Shown: positions 26,875 through 35,335 of the stretch, piece by piece
Layout of the letters: each line of letters begins with the position of its first letter
Position numbering within the stretch: position 1 is the stretch's first letter
Origin: Kumtagia ephedrae
GTDB lineage: Bacteria > Pseudomonadota > Alphaproteobacteria > Rhizobiales > Rhizobiaceae
DNA length: 64,000 nucleotides
Direction of reading: 5' to 3'
NCBI RefSeq assembly: GCF_003012745.1
Contig: NZ_PXYK01000001.1
Coordinates: 248,001-312,000 of the forward strand
Made by a program: the position numbers and the translations under genes
The notes under the pieces: generated by a model
Database searches by the model: none
What the model saw: only the letters and a program-made list of their open reading frames with translations
Told to the model about the DNA's origin: nothing

Positions 26875-29295
26875 ATGCGCACTCATGCACAGGCAGTCGT
26901 CATCGGCGGCGGGCTGGTCGGCTGCTCCATCCTCTACCACCTCGCCAAGCTCGGCTGGAGCGACGTCGTGCTTCTCGAGCGCGACGAGCTGACGTCCGGC
27001 TCCACCTGGCATGCCGCCGCCAACATCCACGGGCTGCACGATTCCACCAACATCAGCCGGCTGCAGCACTACACCATGGCGCTCTACAAGGAGCTGGAGG
27101 CGGAGACCGGCCAGGGCTGCGGCATCTTCCAGCCGGGCTCGCTCTACCTCGCCCAGACCGAGGCGCGCGAGCACCAGCTGCGCCTGCAGGAAGCCAAGGC
27201 GCGCCGCTACGGGATGAACTTTTTCGGGATAGGCCGCGACGAGGCCGAGCGGCTGCACCCGCTGGTCGATTTCGACGGCGTCCGCTGCATCATGTACGAG
27301 CCGGAAGGCGGCAATGTCGACCCGTCCGGCGTGACCATGGCCTATGCCGCCGGCGCCCGCCAGCGCGGCGCCGAAATCCACCGCTTCACCCCCGTCATTG
27401 GCACGGAGTCCCAGCCGGACGGCTCGTGGATCGTGCGCACGCCGAAGGGCGACATCCGCACCGACTGGGTTGTCAATGCCGCCGGCCTGTGGGGGCGCGA
27501 GGTGGCGGCGATGGCGGGGATCGAGCTGCCGCTGATTCCGACCGAGCACCAGTATTTCGTCACCGAGACCATTCCCGAGATCGCAGCGCTCGGCCGGCGC
27601 CTGCCCTCGGTCGCCGACCGCGACGGCGAATATTACCTGCGCCAGGAAGGGCTCGGGCTGCTGATCGGCGCCTATGAGCGCGACATGAAATTCTGGGCCG
27701 AAGACGGCACGCCGCAAGACTTCGGCCACGAACTCTTCCCCGACGACCTCGGGCGCATCGAGGAGAACATGATGCGCGCCATCGCCCGCGTGCCGGCGGC
27801 CGGCACGGCGGGGGTGAAGCGGGTGATCAACGGTCCGATGATCTGGTCGCCCGACAGCGCCGCCCTGTTCGGCCCGGTTCCGGAACTCTCCAACTATTTC
27901 TGCTGCAACGGTATCATCCCCGGCTTCTCGCAATCGGGCGGGCTGGGACGGCTCGCCGCCGAGTGGATGATCGAGGGCGAGCCGTCGCTCGACATGTTCG
28001 GCTGGGATCTCGCCCGCTTCGGCGGCTGGGCCGGCAAGGCTTTTACCAAAGCACGGGTGCAGGACCAGTACAGCCACCGCTTCAAGATCCACTTCCCCAA
28101 CGAGGAGCGCGCCGCCGGCCGGCCGGTGCGCACGCGGCCCGCCTATGCGATGCAGAAGGACATGGGCGCGGTCTTCGGCCTGAATTTCGGCTGGGAGCAT
28201 CCCTTGTGGTTTTCCGCCGAGGGCGAGCCGCGCGAGGAGACGGTCGGTTTTTCCAGGCAGAACTGGTGGGAACCGGTCGGGCGCGAGGCGCGCATGCTGC
28301 GCGAGAACGCCGGCATCATCGACATCTCCAACTTCGCCAAATACGAGGTTCGCGGCCCGGGCGCCGAGGCCTGGCTGAACGCGCTGTTCGCCAACCACAT
28401 GCCGACCGGGATCGGCCGCTCCTGCCTGACGCCGCTGATCGGCAGGCGCGGCGGCATCGCCGGCGATTTCACGGTGACGCGGCTCGGTGCCGACGAATTC
28501 ATGGTGATCGGCTCCGGCATGGCCGAGCGCTATCATCAGCGCTTTTTCCAGGCGGTGCCGCTGCCCGAAGGCACAACATTCCGCTCGCGCACCGAGGCGC
28601 TGTGCGGCTTCAACGTCGCCGGGCCGAAATCGCGCGAGCTGCTTTCGCGCCTCACCAACGACGATCTGTCCAGCGTCGCCTTCCCGTTCATGCGCTCGCG
28701 CCGCATCACGGTCGCCGGCATCGACGCGGTGGCGCTGCGCGTCTCCTTCACCGGTGACCTCGGCTGGGAGCTGCATTGCGCGGCCGACGACCAGGTCGCG
28801 CTCTATGGCGCGCTGCTCGAAGCCGGGCGCGAGCTCGGCGCCGGACCGGTCGGCTCGCGGGCGCTGATGTCGCTGCGGGTGGAGAAGGGGTATGGCAGCT
28901 GGGGCCGCGAATATTCGCCGGAATACTGGCCACAGGAGACCGGCTTCGACCGCCTGATCAAGCTGGACAAGGGCGACTTCCTCAACCGCGACGCCTATGC
29001 CGCGCTGGCCGATCGCCCCGCCCGCGACACGCTGGTCACGATCGCCATCGAGGCGAGGGATGCGGACGCCACCGGCGGCGAGCCTATCTTTTTGCCCGAC
29101 GGCACGCCGGTCGGCCAGGTGACGTCGGGCGCCTATGGCTATTTCGTCGGAAAATCGCTCGCGCTTGGCTACATCAAGGCCGGCTCGGCGAAACCCGGCG
29201 ACGCGCTGCACGTCGCCATCCTCGGCCGGCCGCACGACGCGGTGCTGCTGGAGCGGCCGCTTTTCGATCCGGAAGGCAAGCGGCTGCGGGGGTAA
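26875..29295 (+). CDS. FAD-dependent dehydrogenase with GCV_T domain (dimethylglycine/sarcosine dehydrogenase type)
   Basis: An 806-residue fusion enzyme. The N-terminal DAO domain (about 1-370) has VVIGGGLVGCSILYHLAKLG and LTSGSTWHAAANIHG, whose His is the covalent FAD site in mammalian dimethylglycine and sarcosine dehydrogenases. A FAO_M region follows at about 370-430. The tetrahydrofolate-binding GCV_T and GCV_T_C domains fill 430-806 (SCLTPLIGRRGGIAGDFTVT, FTGDLGWELHC, GYIKAG). Such enzymes oxidatively demethylate N-methylated glycines and pass the one-carbon unit to folate. The exact substrate is not decided. GGAGGATTCGGGA precedes the ATG. It is probably governed by the adjacent LysR. 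Confidence 0.92.
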   Translation: MRTHAQAVVIGGGLVGCSILYHLAKLGWSDVVLLERDELTSGSTWHAAANIHGLHDSTNISRLQHYTMALYKELEAETGQGCGIFQPGSLYLAQTEAREHQLRLQEAKARRYGMNFFGIGRDEAERLHPLVDFDGVRCIMYEPEGGNVDPSGVTMAYAAGARQRGAEIHRFTPVIGTESQPDGSWIVRTPKGDIRTDWVVNAAGLWGREVAAMAGIELPLIPTEHQYFVTETIPEIAALGRRLPSVADRDGEYYLRQEGLGLLIGAYERDMKFWAEDGTPQDFGHELFPDDLGRIEENMMRAIARVPAAGTAGVKRVINGPMIWSPDSAALFGPVPELSNYFCCNGIIPGFSQSGGLGRLAAEWMIEGEPSLDMFGWDLARFGGWAGKAFTKARVQDQYSHRFKIHFPNEERAAGRPVRTRPAYAMQKDMGAVFGLNFGWEHPLWFSAEGEPREETVGFSRQNWWEPVGREARMLRENAGIIDISNFAKYEVRGPGAEAWLNALFANHMPTGIGRSCLTPLIGRRGGIAGDFTVTRLGADEFMVIGSGMAERYHQRFFQAVPLPEGTTFRSRTEALCGFNVAGPKSRELLSRLTNDDLSSVAFPFMRSRRITVAGIDAVALRVSFTGDLGWELHCAADDQVALYGALLEAGRELGAGPVGSRALMSLRVEKGYGSWGREYSPEYWPQETGFDRLIKLDKGDFLNRDAYAALADRPARDTLVTIAIEARDADATGGEPIFLPDGTPVGQVTSGAYGYFVGKSLALGYIKAGSAKPGDALHVAILGRPHDAVLLERPLFDPEGKRLRG

Positions 29296-29302
29296 GTGCG
29301 AT

Positions 29303-29523
29303 TGCCCTCATTGCGCTGTGAAGATAGTCGCATACGAAAAATTCGGGAACCGTCCGCCGCACGACACCCCCACCCCTACCCCTCCCCCTCAAGGGGAGGG
29401 GTACTTGGCGAACGCCCTGCCGCGCAAAATCGTCGACGATTGGCGTCAAGAGGACAAGCCAGCCAGCCCCTCCCCCTTGAGGGGAGAGGTAGGGGTGGGG
29501 GTATTTCCGATGCCCTCATTGCG
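29303..29523. repeat. Palindromic intergenic repeat, copy A, flanked by a 13-bp direct repeat
   Basis: Inverted C-rich/G-rich arms (29364-29402, CCCCCACCCCTACCCCTCC, and 29466-29503, its near complement) flank a ~62-bp core. The core has clear similarity to the reverse complement of the core at 32181-32241. The unit is bracketed by identical TGCCCTCATTGCG at 29303-29315 and 29511-29523. It looks like a short non-autonomous repeat of the type common in rhizobial genomes. No gene lies within it. Confidence 0.85.
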
Positions 29524-29592
29524 GCAGGAGCCCCTATTGGTGGGCGCAGTCATTGCAGCCATACTGCCAGACCGCAATCGGAGACCAGGCCG

Positions 29593-30024
29593 ATGGAGAG
29601 TGCCGTAAGGAAGCTGTTCGAGCGATACGAGCGTTTTTTCAATCGGTCCCTCGGCGGCGACATGGACACGGATGAGATCGCATCGCTGTATGCCTCCGAC
29701 TTCATCGCGGCCTCGCCCGCCGGGGTCATGACGGGAAAGAACGACGACCGGCTCAAGCAGGTCATGGCGCAAGGCTATGCGCACTATCGGGCGATAGGCA
29801 CCAAGGAGATGCGGATACGCCAAATCCGCCTCTCCGAAATAGACGAACTTCATTGCGTGGCGCATGTCGCCTGGACCGCAACCTATGCCCGCAAGGACCA
29901 GCCGGACACAGCGATCGATTTCGACGTCCACTATCTCGTTCAGACGCTGGACGGCGGGCCGAAGGTTTTCGGCTGGGTGTCGGGCGACGAGCAGGCGCTT
30001 CTGAGAAAGCATGGAATCGTCTAG
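29593..30024 (+). CDS. Small NTF2-like (SnoaL/DUF4440-type) protein
   Basis: A 143-residue protein, probably an alpha+beta-barrel NTF2-like fold. N-terminal helices (VRKLFERYERFFNR, DEIASLYASDFIAASPAGVM) are followed by strands containing CVAHVAWTATYARKD and VHYLVQTL, ending with GDEQALLRKHGIV. Members serve as ketosteroid-isomerase-like enzymes or as binding domains; no catalytic residue can be fixed here. The ATG at 29593 gives the shortest plausible start (MESAVRKL). It stands alone between two repeat copies and the convergent GH127 gene. Confidence 0.75.
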   Translation: MESAVRKLFERYERFFNRSLGGDMDTDEIASLYASDFIAASPAGVMTGKNDDRLKQVMAQGYAHYRAIGTKEMRIRQIRLSEIDELHCVAHVAWTATYARKDQPDTAIDFDVHYLVQTLDGGPKVFGWVSGDEQALLRKHGIV

Positions 30025-30168
30025 CGGCCTGTCCCGCATCGCCCATTTGAGGCAGGCTCGACGTCTTGCTCTCTAATTCAGCCATGGTTTGCCGCCCGTC
30101 CGGACGCAGCCGATTTCACTATGACGCGCTCGCAGGCCTGAACGGCTCCCGGATCGGAAGCCGCCGCT

Positions 30169-32076
30169 TCAACCCTCCGAAATCCAGACCTGCATCGACC
30201 CCTTCTCCCGGTTGTTCCAGAGATAGTAGGGTACCGCCGTCAGCCGAGCCGGCTGCGCTTCGGGAGGCCGGGTGCGGTAGAGCGACTGATCCCAGCCGGC
30301 GTCCGTCAGTCGCCGGGCATCCGCCGCGAGAACGACGATGCCGTCGAACAGGTCGCGGCGTTCCTCGACATCGATACTGGCGTCCTGCGGCAGCTGCAGC
30401 TGCTGGACGCGCCCGCCGGGATTGTCGGTCTCCTCGACGCAGTAGACGAGCGGCCCGCGCTTCAGCGCCACCCGGCCGACATTCTCCTTCACCAGCGGAT
30501 GGGCGTAGATGCGCTCGGCCGGCATCGGCAGCTCCAGCGCGATCCTGTCGCCGGCTTGCCAGAGGCGCGAGACCGACAGGTAGCCGTTCTCCACCGAGAC
30601 GGCGACCTCGACCGGTTCGCCATTGACCGAAACCTCGGCGCCACCGGCCCAGCCGGGGATGCGCAGCTTCACCGTGAAGTCAAAAGGCGCCTGCGGGGTC
30701 ACCTCGATGCGGATCGAGCCTGACCACGGATAGGCGCTGGTCTCGCGCAGGAGAACCTTGCCACCGGCCAGGTCGACCTCCGTCGAAATGCCGCCATAGA
30801 GATGGAAGGCGACGGCATCGTCGCTCGCCGAGACGAAATAGCCGCCGACCGAGGCGATCAGGCGCGAGGCGTTCATCGTGCAGCACGGGCAGGTGTGCCA
30901 GGCCCAGCGGCTGTGGCGGCCGTCGCTGTCCAGCGGGTTGGAGTAGAAATAATGCTCGCCGTCGCGCGACAGGCCACCCAGCGCATTGTTGAACAGGGCC
31001 TGCTCCAGCATGTCGGCATAATTTCCGTCGAGGTCGAGATGCAGCATGCGCTGCGCCCAGAAGATCAGCGCCACCGATGCGCAGGTCTCGGCATAGGCCG
31101 TGTCGTTGGGCAGGTCGTAGTCCTCGGTGAAACCCTCGTTCGCGGCGGCCGGGCCGAGGCCGGAGGTGATATAGATCTTGGAGGCCATGACGTCGGCCCA
31201 CAGCACCTCGCAGGCGCGTTTCAGACTTTCGTCGTTCAACTCGGCGGCGAGATCGGCCATGGCGGAGAACATGTACATCGCCCGGACCGCGTGGCCGACC
31301 ACCTTGGTCTGCTCGCGCACCGGCTTGTGCGATTGGTTGTACTCGTAGCTTTTTGCCCAGAAGTCCGTCGGTTTTTCGCCGCGATCGACCGCTTCCTGGT
31401 CGAAATAATGCGGTTTTCGGCCGCGTTCGTCGATAAAATAGGCGGCAAGATCGAGATGTCTGCGCTCGCCGGTGAGGCGATAGAGCTTGACCAGCGCCAG
31501 CTCGATCTCCTGGTGGCCGTCATAGCCGCGCTTCTGGCCCGGCTCCGGCCCGAAGGTTTTCCGCACATGCTCGACATAACGCTCAAGAATGCCGAGCAGC
31601 CGGCGTCGGCCAGTCGCCAGGAAATAGGCGATGCCGCCCTCCAGCAGGTGGCCGAGATTGTAGAGCTCGTGATTGTCACGCAAATTGGTCCAGCGTTTGT
31701 CCGGCTCGCGCTGCAGGTACCAGCAGTTGAGATAGCCGTCCGCCGCCTGCGCGATCTCGAGATCGTCGGTGATCGCTTCGATCTTGGCCTCGATGGCGGC
31801 GTCGCGGCGGTGCGACAGCGCATAGGACGCCGCCTCGATCCATTTTCCGACGTCGGAATCCCAAAACACCTGCACGGTGAAATTGTGCTCGTTGCGGGGG
31901 AAACGCAGCGGCGGCGGCGGGTTCGGCAGGGTCAGCGCCTCCAGGATGCCGTGCCTGCCGAGCTGGACGTGCTGGCTCGGGATGGTCTTCGTCAGCACCG
32001 TCTCCAGCCGCTCGCGCCAGAACTGCCCCTCCAGCGCCACGTCGACGAAACGAACCGGCCTGAACGTGCCCATCAT
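30169..32076 (-). CDS. GH127 beta-L-arabinofuranosidase-like glycosidase
   Basis: A 635-residue protein of glycoside hydrolase family 127 (formerly DUF1680), with an (alpha/alpha)6 barrel and beta-sandwich C-terminus. Family members release beta-L-arabinofuranose using a zinc-bound cysteine nucleophile. The ligand pattern is preserved: Glu and Cys in YAETCASVAL (about residue 328) and the HTCPCCTMNASR cluster (about residue 395), whose Cys pair holds zinc and acts as nucleophile in the characterised HypBA1 enzyme. No signal peptide, so cytoplasmic. The ATG at 32076 has AAGGAGAGAC before it. It sits next to the LacI-ABC sugar uptake genes and may digest the imported sugar, though a repeat element separates them. 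Confidence 0.9.
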   Translation of the reverse strand: MMGTFRPVRFVDVALEGQFWRERLETVLTKTIPSQHVQLGRHGILEALTLPNPPPPLRFPRNEHNFTVQVFWDSDVGKWIEAASYALSHRRDAAIEAKIEAITDDLEIAQAADGYLNCWYLQREPDKRWTNLRDNHELYNLGHLLEGGIAYFLATGRRRLLGILERYVEHVRKTFGPEPGQKRGYDGHQEIELALVKLYRLTGERRHLDLAAYFIDERGRKPHYFDQEAVDRGEKPTDFWAKSYEYNQSHKPVREQTKVVGHAVRAMYMFSAMADLAAELNDESLKRACEVLWADVMASKIYITSGLGPAAANEGFTEDYDLPNDTAYAETCASVALIFWAQRMLHLDLDGNYADMLEQALFNNALGGLSRDGEHYFYSNPLDSDGRHSRWAWHTCPCCTMNASRLIASVGGYFVSASDDAVAFHLYGGISTEVDLAGGKVLLRETSAYPWSGSIRIEVTPQAPFDFTVKLRIPGWAGGAEVSVNGEPVEVAVSVENGYLSVSRLWQAGDRIALELPMPAERIYAHPLVKENVGRVALKRGPLVYCVEETDNPGGRVQQLQLPQDASIDVEERRDLFDGIVVLAADARRLTDAGWDQSLYRTRPPEAQPARLTAVPYYLWNNREKGSMQVWISEG

Positions 32077-32118
32077 GTCTCTCCTTTCGAAGCCACCTCT
32101 AGCCCCTCGTCCTTGTGG

Positions 32119-32353
32119 GCAGGGCAATCGCGTATGAGCTCACCCCCACCCCTAACCCCTCCCCACAAGGGGGAGGGGGACTGGCTGGCCTCTCCGCCAG
32201 GCGACAATCGTCAACGGTTTCGCATGGCATTCCGGCAGCAAAGTCCCCTCCCCCTTGTGGGGAGGGGTTAGGGGTGGGGTAAGCCACCACCGCATTCTTC
32301 GCCGTTTGCCACATGCGATTGCCCTGCCTTATAGGGAGGAGTTAGGTGTGGGG
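32119..32353. repeat. Palindromic intergenic repeat, copy B
   Basis: Inverted arms at about 32140-32180 (CCCCCACCCCTAACCCCTCC) and 32242-32280 enclose a ~60-bp core homologous, in reverse orientation, to that of copy A at 29.4 kb. Outside the arms lies a second inverted pair, GGCAGGGCAATCGCGTATG (32118-32136) against CATGCGATTGCCCTGCC (32312-32328). The same outer motif borders the 6.8-kb palindrome. The element separates lacI from the GH127 gene and holds no gene. Confidence 0.85.
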
Positions 32354-32371
32354 CTGAAAGACGCGCTCGGC

Positions 32372-33439
32372 TCACCCCCCGCCTCCCCCTACAGACGACG
32401 CGCGCACCACCAGCGAGCACGGCCGGCGCTCGACGCCGCTCAGTTTTCGGCCTGCGATCATCTCGAGCAGGCTGTCGCCGGCCTCGCGGCCCAGCGCCTT
32501 CAGGTTCATGTCGATGCTGGTGAGCGGCGGCCGCGTCGCCAGCGCCATCACGTCCCAATTGTCGAAGCCGACGATGGCGACGTCGCCGGGCACCGCGACC
32601 CCCATCTCGCGCAAGGCGTCGGCGGCGCCGCGGGCGATCTGGTCGTTGCCGCAGAAGATGGCGTCGGGCTTTTCCCGCCGCGCGAAAAGCTCCGCGGCCA
32701 CCTCCCTGCCCCAGGCTTCCGACCAGACGCCCGGGCGGTAGAAGCCGTCGACCTCGGCAAGCCCCGCCCGGGACAGGGCGGAGCGATAGCCTTGTCGCCG
32801 CAGCCGCACCGCCTCGAAATGCTCCGGCCCGGTGATGTGGGCGATGCGTTTTCGCCCGAGCGCGGAGAGATGGCCGACCGCCAGCACCGCCCCGCCCACG
32901 TCGTCGGGAAGCAGCGACAGCGCGGCGGGATCGTCGGCCTGCGAGAACACGTAGACGACGGGCAGCCCGTGCGCCAGCGGCCCGATCGGCGGACGCTTGT
33001 CGGCACGCCGCGCCGTCACCACCAGCCCGTCGATGCGCTTGCCCAGCAACTGGTCGAGATGCTGGCGCTCGCGCGCCGGGTCGTCGGTGGCGTTGCACAT
33101 GAACACCGCGATCCCCTCCTCGGCCAGCCGGTTCTCCAGCGCCTCGACGATCGGGAAGGTGAAGCGGCCGAAACTGTCGTTGGAGATGATGCCGATGGTG
33201 CGCGACTTCGCCCGGTGCAGGCTCTGCGCCAGGTCGTTCGGCCGATAGCCGATCTCGCGGGCGACGCGCAGCACCTTTTCGCGGGTTTCCTGGCTGAGGC
33301 GCCCGCCGGCGTTCAGCGCCTTCGACGCCGTGCCGATCGACACGTTGGCGATGCGCGCGACATCGCGGATGGTCGGTGCCCCGCCGAAGGCGGCGCCCGG
33401 CACACGCGTTTCCACAACCGGCGGGTCGGAATCCTGCAT
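32372..33439 (-). CDS. LacI-family repressor of the sugar uptake operon
   Basis: A 355-residue regulator. The LacI HTH and hinge are at about residues 24-75 (PTIRDVARIANVSIGTASKA, then NDLAQSLHRAKSRTIGII). A periplasmic-binding-like effector domain follows. Its start is one base past the end of the upstream permease gene, so it is the last gene of the ABC operon. The 12-bp palindrome GAAAAGCTTTTC, which occurs twice before the binding-protein gene, has the form of a LacI-family operator and is its likely target. The inducer is presumably the transported sugar, perhaps an arabinose-containing one given the GH127 neighbour. Confidence 0.92.
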   Translation of the reverse strand: MQDSDPPVVETRVPGAAFGGAPTIRDVARIANVSIGTASKALNAGGRLSQETREKVLRVAREIGYRPNDLAQSLHRAKSRTIGIISNDSFGRFTFPIVEALENRLAEEGIAVFMCNATDDPARERQHLDQLLGKRIDGLVVTARRADKRPPIGPLAHGLPVVYVFSQADDPAALSLLPDDVGGAVLAVGHLSALGRKRIAHITGPEHFEAVRLRRQGYRSALSRAGLAEVDGFYRPGVWSEAWGREVAAELFARREKPDAIFCGNDQIARGAADALREMGVAVPGDVAIVGFDNWDVMALATRPPLTSIDMNLKALGREAGDSLLEMIAGRKLSGVERRPCSLVVRASSVGGGGG

Positions 33440-33440
33440 G

Positions 33441-34361
33441 CTACTTGACCGCGCCGTTGAGGAAGCCGGCCATGTAGTATTTCTGCAAGAGCAGGTAGAA
33501 GGCCATGCAGGGGATGATCGAGATGGTGATGCCGGCCTGCAGCATGCCCCAGTCGGTGCCGCCGATGCTGGTCTGCTGCCGGGCCGCCGCGAGGATCAGC
33601 GGCAGGGTGAAGGAGGAATCCTTGTTCATGATCACCAGCGCCGCCAACAACTCGTTCCACGAGGTGATGAAGGCGAACAGCGACACCGTGATCATCGCCG
33701 GCACCACCGCCGGCAGGCAGATGCGCGTCAGCACCTGAAAACTGTTGCAGCCGTCCATGATGGCGGCTTCCTCCAGCTCGCGCGGCACCGCCTCGAAGGC
33801 GTTGCGCATGACATAGATGCTGAACGGCAGCTGGATGGCGGTATGCACGATGGCCAGCCCGACCAGGGAGTTGTGCAGTTTTAGCTCGACGAACAGGAAG
33901 AACAGCGGCGTCAGCAGCGCCTGATAGGGCACGATCAGGCCGAGCAGGAGGATGACGAACAGCGCCTCCTTGCCGGGAATGCGGAATTTCGCCAGCCCGT
34001 AGCCGGCGGGCACAGTCAGCGCCAGGCAGAAGACGATGGTGAGCAGCGCCGCACCCAGGCTGTTGGCGAAATAGGTCGGCAGGCCGGCCTGGTAGTTCCA
34101 CAGGCGCTCGTAGCTGTCGAGGCTGAGGGCATGCGGAAAATAGGCCGGCGGCACCGCGGCCGCCTCCTGCGTCGACTTCAGCGAGGCGAGCACCGAGGCG
34201 ACCAGCGGCAGCAGCATGACCGTGCACAGCGCCACGCAGAGCGCGGCGACGAGGTATTTCTGCCTGCCCTCGACGAAGCCGGCCACCAGCCCCGCCCTTG
34301 CCCCGCGGTGGGCTGGGGACCGCGCCAGGTCGCGCATCGCGGCGTCGTCGAAGGCGCTCAT
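33441..34361 (-). CDS. Carbohydrate ABC transporter permease, MalG-like
   Basis: A 306-residue permease with six membrane segments. The EAA loop reads EAVPRELEEAAIMDGCNSFQV, followed by LTRICLPAVVPAMITV, which places it in the MalG/CUT1 group. Its long cytoplasmic N-terminus ends at about residue 25. The ATG overlaps the stop of the other permease gene by 4 bp, and lacI follows within 2 bp, so all are in one operon. It pairs with the MalF-like permease to form the membrane channel. Confidence 0.94.
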   Translation of the reverse strand: MSAFDDAAMRDLARSPAHRGARAGLVAGFVEGRQKYLVAALCVALCTVMLLPLVASVLASLKSTQEAAAVPPAYFPHALSLDSYERLWNYQAGLPTYFANSLGAALLTIVFCLALTVPAGYGLAKFRIPGKEALFVILLLGLIVPYQALLTPLFFLFVELKLHNSLVGLAIVHTAIQLPFSIYVMRNAFEAVPRELEEAAIMDGCNSFQVLTRICLPAVVPAMITVSLFAFITSWNELLAALVIMNKDSSFTLPLILAAARQQTSIGGTDWGMLQAGITISIIPCMAFYLLLQKYYMAGFLNGAVK

Positions 34362-35233
34362 GCGTGGCTCCTGCGGCTGAGCAGCATCTGCAAAACCGTG
34401 CAGACCAGGATGATGCCGGCGAGGATCAGCGACAGCGCCGCGCCGTAGCCGAGCTTCAGATAGGGGAAGGAGTTCAGGTAGATCAGGAACACCGACGTCG
34501 CCGTCAGGTTACGCGGCTGGCCGGCCGTCATGATGTAGAACTGGTCGAAGGCGAGCAGCGAGCCGATGACGCTGACCAGCGTGACCAGCAGGATGGTCCG
34601 GGCGGTGAGCGGCAGGACGATCATGCGCACGCGCTGCCAGTAGCTGGCGCCGTCGACCATGGCCGCCTCGCCGATGTCCTGCGGAATGGCGTGGATGGCG
34701 GCGACGAACAGGATGGTGCCGAAGCCGACCACCTTCCAGACGATCGAGGCGATCACCGCCCACATCGAGATGTCGGCGTCGGCGCCGAACCAGACGACGG
34801 GCCTGGCGATCACGCCGAGATCGATCAGCGCCCGGTTGATCAGCCCGAAATCATAGCTGAACAGCCAGTACCAGAGCAGGCTGGAGGCGCCGAGCCCGAT
34901 CACCACCGGCGCGAACACAACGCTGCGGGTGAATTGCCGGAGCGGCCGGTTCTCGGCCGTCAGCAGCGCGATGAGGTAGCCGGCGATCATCAGGATCGGC
35001 GTGATCAGCAGCGTGTATTTCAGCGTGAAGCCGAGCGAGGTCCAGAACTGCGGATCGTTCCACGCCCGCACGAAATTGCCGAAGCCGATGAACTTCTTGT
35101 CGGCGATCAGCGACCAATTGTGCAGCGACATCCACGCCATCTGGGCGAGCGGATAGAGGGTGAAGACCAGCACGAAGGCGAGCGCCGGCGCGACGTAGAG
35201 AAGCCCGACATATCTGCTTTTACCGCTCTGCAT
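34358..35233 (-). CDS. Carbohydrate ABC transporter permease, MalF-like
   Basis: A 291-residue CUT1-type permease. Six hydrophobic helices start at LLYVAPALAFVLVFTLYPLA. The EAA loop is HAIPQDIGEAAMVDGASYWQ, then RVRMIVLPLTARTI. It follows the binding-protein gene after about 100 bp and overlaps the MalG-like gene by 4 bp. It would deliver substrate from the periplasmic binding protein. The ATPase that must power it is not encoded in this cluster. Confidence 0.94.
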   Translation of the reverse strand: MQSGKSRYVGLLYVAPALAFVLVFTLYPLAQMAWMSLHNWSLIADKKFIGFGNFVRAWNDPQFWTSLGFTLKYTLLITPILMIAGYLIALLTAENRPLRQFTRSVVFAPVVIGLGASSLLWYWLFSYDFGLINRALIDLGVIARPVVWFGADADISMWAVIASIVWKVVGFGTILFVAAIHAIPQDIGEAAMVDGASYWQRVRMIVLPLTARTILLVTLVSVIGSLLAFDQFYIMTAGQPRNLTATSVFLIYLNSFPYLKLGYGAALSLILAGIILVCTVLQMLLSRRSHA

Positions 35234-35335
35234 GGACCTGCTCGGCTGCGCGTCCGGGCGAGCCGGACAGGATTGCTCGAAACGGGCCGCGGCGCCGGCC
35301 CCAGGCGCCGCCGCGGCCCTCGGCGAAGCACGCCT

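Noticed and set aside
26773-29235. 820-codon open frame opposite the FAD/GCV_T dehydrogenase
   Set aside because: Shadow frame with no recognisable motif.
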